Below, piece after piece: positions 60,842 through 64,000 of a stretch of 64,000 bases of DNA. The notes beneath the pieces were generated by a model, which saw nothing but the letters and a program-made list of their open reading frames with translations, searched no databases and was not told the DNA's origin. Origin of the DNA: Novosphingobium sp. RL4 (lineage in GTDB: Bacteria > Pseudomonadota > Alphaproteobacteria > Sphingomonadales > Sphingomonadaceae); the NCBI RefSeq assembly GCF_035658495.1, contig NZ_CP141945.1, positions 1,306,001 to 1,370,000 on the forward strand. The letters run 5' to 3'. Numbering within the stretch: position 1 is the stretch's first letter; each line of letters opens with the position of its first letter. Made by a program: the position numbers and the translations under genes.

Positions 60842-61807
60842 TCAGGGTCGCAAGTATGTCCGGCCGAGCTGATCTATCACTTTTATCATATGTTCCCGGA
60901 GCGCGGGCGGCCCAATCACTTCGACATCGGTTCCAAATCGTAGAAGCTCGGAGCAGGCATGCGAGACAGAGCCGACTGGAAGCGTGGCAACCCGAAAACC
61001 TGCGTCATCCTCATCGCCGAGTACCATCTCCAACTGCGCATACGGGGATAGGAACGCCGGCAGCATCTTGATGCCTGCCGGTGTCAGTCGGACGACGGCC
61101 GAGGCGGAATGAAGCTCTTCCTCCAGCCTTGCCGTGCTCTCTCTCCAGTAATCGGCAAGATCGAAAGCCGCAGGCCGTTCGAAATGCTCGTCGAGCAATG
61201 CCAGATCGCAAATTCTGCTGATACGATAAGTGCGAACGCTCGCCCCGACTGATCCGATCAAATACCAGGCGCCCGCTTTCAAGACGAGACCAAGTGGCGC
61301 TACCTGTCGGCGCCGCTCGGATTTCCAGCTCCGGTAGCGGATGTCGATAAGCCGATCGTGCCACACTGCCTCAAATACGGTCCGCAGGTGCTCGGGCGTT
61401 TCGCCTCTATCGAGCCACCCCGGCGCATCGAGATGAAACCGCGTCCGCGTACGATCCGCTGACGACCGCATCGACTCCGGTAGCGCCGTCGACAGCTTGA
61501 GTTGTGCGGTCACCAGCGTTGCACCTAGTCCGAGAGCGTCGGCTGCCCCGGGAAGTCCCGACAGGAACATGGCCTCCGCCTCCCGCTCCGACACGCCGTT
61601 CAGGCGCGTGCGATACCCTTCAAGCAACCGATACCCGCCTTCCGAACCACGATCGGCGTAAATCGGTACACCTGCCGAACTGAGTGCATCCACGTCGCGG
61701 TAGATCGTCCGGACCGATACTTCGCACTCTTCGGCAAGTGCGGAGGCCGACACCCGGCGCCGTGCCTGAAGGGTCATAAGGATCTTAAGCAGCCGGGTCG
61801 CCCGCAT
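60842..61807 (-). CDS. YafY/WYL-family transcriptional regulator
   Basis: A 321-residue regulator with an N-terminal DeoR-like winged HTH (RVSASALAEECEVSVRTIYR), a linker (ADRGSEGGYRLLEGYRT), and a WYL domain with LIDIRYRSWKSERRRQVAPLGLVLKAGAWYLIG, plus the C-terminal WCX-type extension. These regulators often repress or activate a divergent detoxification gene; here the GST gene at 61893 lies 85 bp away. A 6-bp inverted repeat separates the two starts. Confidence 0.9.
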   Translation of the reverse strand: MRATRLLKILMTLQARRRVSASALAEECEVSVRTIYRDVDALSSAGVPIYADRGSEGGYRLLEGYRTRLNGVSEREAEAMFLSGLPGAADALGLGATLVTAQLKLSTALPESMRSSADRTRTRFHLDAPGWLDRGETPEHLRTVFEAVWHDRLIDIRYRSWKSERRRQVAPLGLVLKAGAWYLIGSVGASVRTYRISRICDLALLDEHFERPAAFDLADYWRESTARLEEELHSASAVVRLTPAGIKMLPAFLSPYAQLEMVLGDEDDAGFRVATLPVGSVSHACSELLRFGTDVEVIGPPALREHMIKVIDQLGRTYLRP

Positions 61808-61826
61808 CGTTTAAAACTATCCGCAT

Positions 61827-61843
61827 ACCTGACAGAAGATGTC
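61827..61843. promoter_or_regulatory. Inverted repeat between YafY-type regulator and GST genes
   Basis: CTGACA-GAAGA-TGTCAG is a perfect 6-bp inverted repeat with a 5-base spacer in the 85-bp divergent region, 20 bp upstream of the regulator start and 50 bp before the GST start. It is a likely operator for the YafY-type protein. Confidence 0.6.
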
Positions 61844-61892
61844 AGCTTGGCGGTTCGATAACGGCTTGTCGACACCGATCAGGAAACCCGCA

Positions 61893-62558
61893 ATGAACCC
61901 AATCGAGCCAATTACCCTGTTCCACGCGCCGCAATCGCGCTCCGCCGGCGTGCTCACGCTGCTGGAGGAACTCGGCGCGGCCTATGAGCTGGCCATTTTG
62001 AACATCAAAGCAGGCGAGCAACGCAAACCTGATTTCCTCGCGGTCAACCCGCTCGGCAAGGTGCCTGCGATCCTGCATCGCGGCGTGCTCGTGACGGAGC
62101 AAGTCGCGATCTTTATCTACCTTGCCGATCTGTTCCCGAATGCGAAGCTGGCTCCACCCATCGACGATATTCGCCGAGGCTCCTACCTCCGGTGGCTCGT
62201 CTACTATGCTGCGTGCCTTGAACCTGCAGTGACCGACAAGGCACTAGGCCGCGAGCCCGGGCCCTCAGCAATGTCACCCTATGGCGACTACGATCATGTC
62301 GTAAACACGCTGGAAGAACAGTTGCGGAGCGGGCCGTATCTGCTTGGGGACGATTTCAGCGCTGCGGACATATTGTGGGGCGGCGCATTGAACTGGATGA
62401 TCGCGTTCAAGCTGATACCCGGCAACGACACTTTCCGTTCCTATGCTGCGCGGATTGCCGGCCGCCCTGCGGCGATCAAGATTGCGCGTCAAGATGAGGC
62501 ACTCGCCGCCACTCATCAGCGGGCTGTCGATGCAAGCAAGGCAAATGACCTGCCGTAG
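61893..62558 (+). CDS. Glutathione S-transferase family protein
   Basis: A 221-residue GST: thioredoxin-fold N-terminal domain (ITLFHAPQSRSAGVLTLLEELGAAYE, cis-Pro in NPLGKVPAILHRGVLVTEQVAIF with the Glu-x glutathione contact) and an all-helical C-terminal domain (YLLGDDFSAADILWGG). Sub-family is not clear. The ATG at 61893 follows AGGAAA at 7 bases; a more upstream ATG at 61839 would overlap the operator. Induced, by inference, through the divergent YafY-type regulator. Ends 8 bases before the convergent ABM gene. Confidence 0.88.
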   Translation: MNPIEPITLFHAPQSRSAGVLTLLEELGAAYELAILNIKAGEQRKPDFLAVNPLGKVPAILHRGVLVTEQVAIFIYLADLFPNAKLAPPIDDIRRGSYLRWLVYYAACLEPAVTDKALGREPGPSAMSPYGDYDHVVNTLEEQLRSGPYLLGDDFSAADILWGGALNWMIAFKLIPGNDTFRSYAARIAGRPAAIKIARQDEALAATHQRAVDASKANDLP

Positions 62559-62565
62559 TTCATTG

Positions 62566-62955
62566 CTACCTTTGGGTACCGAGGCCGAAGCCGCCAACCG
62601 GCGACGTCTCGGCTACCCTCTCCATTCCCGCAATGAGGGGACGTCCTCTCATGATCGCGTCTCGCACCGAGGGAAGCGCCAAGGAAGCCGCGTGCAGGTC
62701 CTTCGATTCCCAAACCTCAGTGATCCAGATGATGTCCGAATTCGTCGGATCAGCGGCGACGACGTAGCTCAAACAGCCGGGCATTCCGGCAATGCCGGCT
62801 ATCAGAATCGCCGAAAGGGCGTCCCACTCACCGCGGCGTGCAGTCATCTTGCTGATCAATCCGTACATGGCGTCCCCTTTTTCTGCTGCGGCAGCTGGTC
62901 CAACTGCCGAGAATGCCACCATGCCCGTGAGTACGGTGCGTCGCTCAATGTCCAT
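62566..62955 (-). CDS. Exported antibiotic-biosynthesis-monooxygenase (ABM/YgiN) domain protein
   Basis: A 129-residue protein with a Tat-like signal peptide (MDIERRTVLTGMVAFSAVGP, cleavage near AAAA-EK) followed by a ferredoxin-like ABM domain (MYGLISKMTARRGEWDAL, SYVVAADPTNSDIIWITEVWESKDLHA). Cytosolic YgiN-type proteins are quinol monooxygenases or haem binders; an exported version is unusual. ATG 62955 has GGAG two bases before it, a little close. It converges on the GST gene. Confidence 0.8.
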   Translation of the reverse strand: MDIERRTVLTGMVAFSAVGPAAAAEKGDAMYGLISKMTARRGEWDALSAILIAGIAGMPGCLSYVVAADPTNSDIIWITEVWESKDLHAASLALPSVRDAIMRGRPLIAGMERVAETSPVGGFGLGTQR

Positions 62956-63634
62956 TTCTCCACCATAACGAAAGGTTACGCGAGAGGAAGGAACATCAGC
63001 AGCTGTAGCTACCTGCGGGACTACTGATCCGCAGCTATCCGCGTCAACCGCAGATAACTGCCGGGCGGAAGCGTCCCTAGGTCCCGCCACTGCTCCTGTC
63101 CGATCCCGACATTCGCACCTCTAATGAACGACCTAGTTTGGTCGGTACTGCTATTACCGCGAGCTGCTCGCCGAGACCATCGCGCACGCCAATGGCTCGC
63201 TCCAATCAAACCCTGCCCGAACGATCGCCTCATCCTCAAGCAGTGGACCGTATCGCCGGCGCAGGCGACTTCATACGTCCTCATGGCCGCTTGCAATCAT
63301 GGCGGCGAAAACCTGAACATGCTGATCGCCCACCAGGGCGCTGATCGTGAAGGTTTAAAGTTCCGGATCATTAAAACACCCAACGTCCGAAGCCTTTTGG
63401 CTCGGGGTTTTTCAATCTTGGATGGTTTGCTTTCCTGCGTTGGAAACCGCAAAACTGCGTAGGCCCGAGGTCCCAATGTCAGTCTTTCCGGCCGTTGCTC
63501 ACCATCCAATGAACGAATGGCGGGTTTCAGCGATACCGGACCTTCCGCACTTGGCGATCAGGATTTGCACCCTGAGTGGCCGCAAAGGGTCGATTGACCC
63601 TCGACCTTTTCATCAGGACCAGCGATATCGCCTT
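62956..63634. other. 679-bp region without a convincing gene
   Basis: No complete gene could be supported. A plus-strand stretch near 63140-63310 has protein-like peptide in one frame (RYCYYRELLAETIAHANG) but no start or ribosome site and a stop-rich context, so it may be a degraded gene. A terminator-like hairpin lies at 63387-63412. GC content is lower than in the flanking operons. Confidence 0.5.
63387..63412 (+). terminator. Rho-independent terminator-like hairpin
   Basis: CCGAAGCC (63387-63394) pairs with GGCTCGG (63399-63405) with one unpaired base and a TTTT loop, followed by GG and TTTTT (63408-63412). It is on the plus strand, upstream of the TfoX-like gene, and probably ends a transcript from the region before it. 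Confidence 0.6.
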
Positions 63635-63970
63635 ATGGCGTCTGATCGTAAAACCGTCGAATTCCTTGTTGAGCAGATGGCAGGCGGGGGCACCGTTACA
63701 GCCAAGGCGATGTTTGGCGAATTCGGCATTTATTGTGATGGGAAAATGGTCGCATTGGTCTGCGACGACCACCTATTCGTAAAGTCCACGGTTGGAGGGC
63801 GGGCATTCGCTGCCGGCGCGGAAGAAGCACCTCCGTATCCCGGTGCAAAGCCCTGTCTCCTGATCGACGCGGAACAGTGGGATGACAGTGAGTGGCTTGC
63901 CGAGATCGTTCGTATCACATTCCAGGAATTGCCTGCTCCCAAGGTCAGAGCCAAGCGCAAATCCGCTTGA
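63635..63970 (+). CDS. TfoX N-terminal domain protein
   Basis: A 111-residue single-domain TfoX_N protein (residues about 1-95): MASDRKTVEFLVEQMAGGG, then KAMFGEFGIYCDGKMVALVCDDHLFVK and a GGRAF-type segment, ending in a basic tail (PKVRAKRKSA). These small proteins lack the C-terminal domain of competence regulator TfoX (Sxy), and their function is unknown. The ATG at 63635 matches homologues; no strong ribosome site was found. It lies near the right edge. Confidence 0.85.
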   Translation: MASDRKTVEFLVEQMAGGGTVTAKAMFGEFGIYCDGKMVALVCDDHLFVKSTVGGRAFAAGAEEAPPYPGAKPCLLIDAEQWDDSEWLAEIVRITFQELPAPKVRAKRKSA

Positions 63971-64000
63971 TTCAACGCCTGGCAGAAGCCGGTGTTCGTT

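Noticed and set aside
63124..63462. Plus-strand frame of 112 codons in the right-hand gap
   Set aside because: No ribosome site, peptide unlike a folded protein, and a terminator hairpin lies inside it.
1..64000. tRNA, rRNA, CRISPR array, intact insertion sequence
   Set aside because: No cloverleaf, rRNA sequence, regular spaced repeats, or transposase gene with terminal repeats was seen.

Overview
The window is high-GC DNA from an alphaproteobacterium, most likely a sphingomonad of the Novosphingobium/Sphingobium type. This rests on the gene families (TonB-dependent receptor, NodT-type outer-membrane lipoproteins, a hydroxycinnamoyl-CoA hydratase/lyase, DUF969/DUF979 permeases, PAS-rich hybrid kinase) and on the dense 4-base gene overlaps; no rRNA or other marker gene is present. 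I found no tRNA, rRNA, CRISPR array or intact insertion sequence.

Layout. 0-3 kb: the end of a two-component regulator cut by the window edge, a short-chain dehydrogenase and a small basic protein facing away from each other, then a MarR repressor divergent from a feruloyl-CoA hydratase/lyase-like gene with a clear operator between them. 3-8 kb: a secreted serine-hydrolase-like protein with a PKD domain, and a DUF969-DUF979-DUF2891 operon. 8.6-11 kb: a TonB-dependent receptor. 11.1-18.6 kb: a nine-gene operon on the minus strand whose products are nearly all exported: cytochrome c', a Yx(F/W)xxD-repeat protein, an unknown secreted protein, a DUF1592 protein with a CxxCH site, a Tat-exported DUF1552 protein, an exported VOC protein, a HiPIP, a membrane cytochrome b561, and a MarR regulator. 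Its promoter has a perfect palindrome between the -35 and -10 boxes, and a TetR gene lies just upstream. I consider this the best candidate for an undescribed system.

19-28 kb: a large hybrid histidine kinase, RarA-type AAA ATPase, a small HTH protein divergent from an L,D-transpeptidase-like protein, and an OmpR-type two-component pair. 28.6-32.4 kb: a four-gene operon of two tandem thymidylate-kinase-like P-loop proteins, a polysaccharide flippase and a protein with CHAD-like helical repeats; this is a second candidate for an undescribed function. 32-42 kb: bile-acid-symporter-like transporter with LysR, two CPA1 sodium/proton antiporters (one overlapping an OmpA-like lipoprotein gene), glutamine amidotransferase, LysE exporter, methyltransferase and an XRE regulator.

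42-51.6 kb: a complete RND efflux operon (permease, adaptor, outer-membrane factor), a CDP-glycerol-transferase-like gene, and a two-component pair. 51.7-58.6 kb: a second RND system (adaptor and permease with a TetR gene, and a divergent outer-membrane factor), bounded on the left by a truncated HxlR regulator. 58.6-64 kb is accessory-looking: an unknown protein, a 5'-truncated LysR gene, a WYL regulator divergent from a glutathione S-transferase, an exported ABM-domain protein and a TfoX-N protein at the right edge. Many starts are TTG or GTG and were chosen by Shine-Dalgarno sequence and by overlap with the preceding gene.
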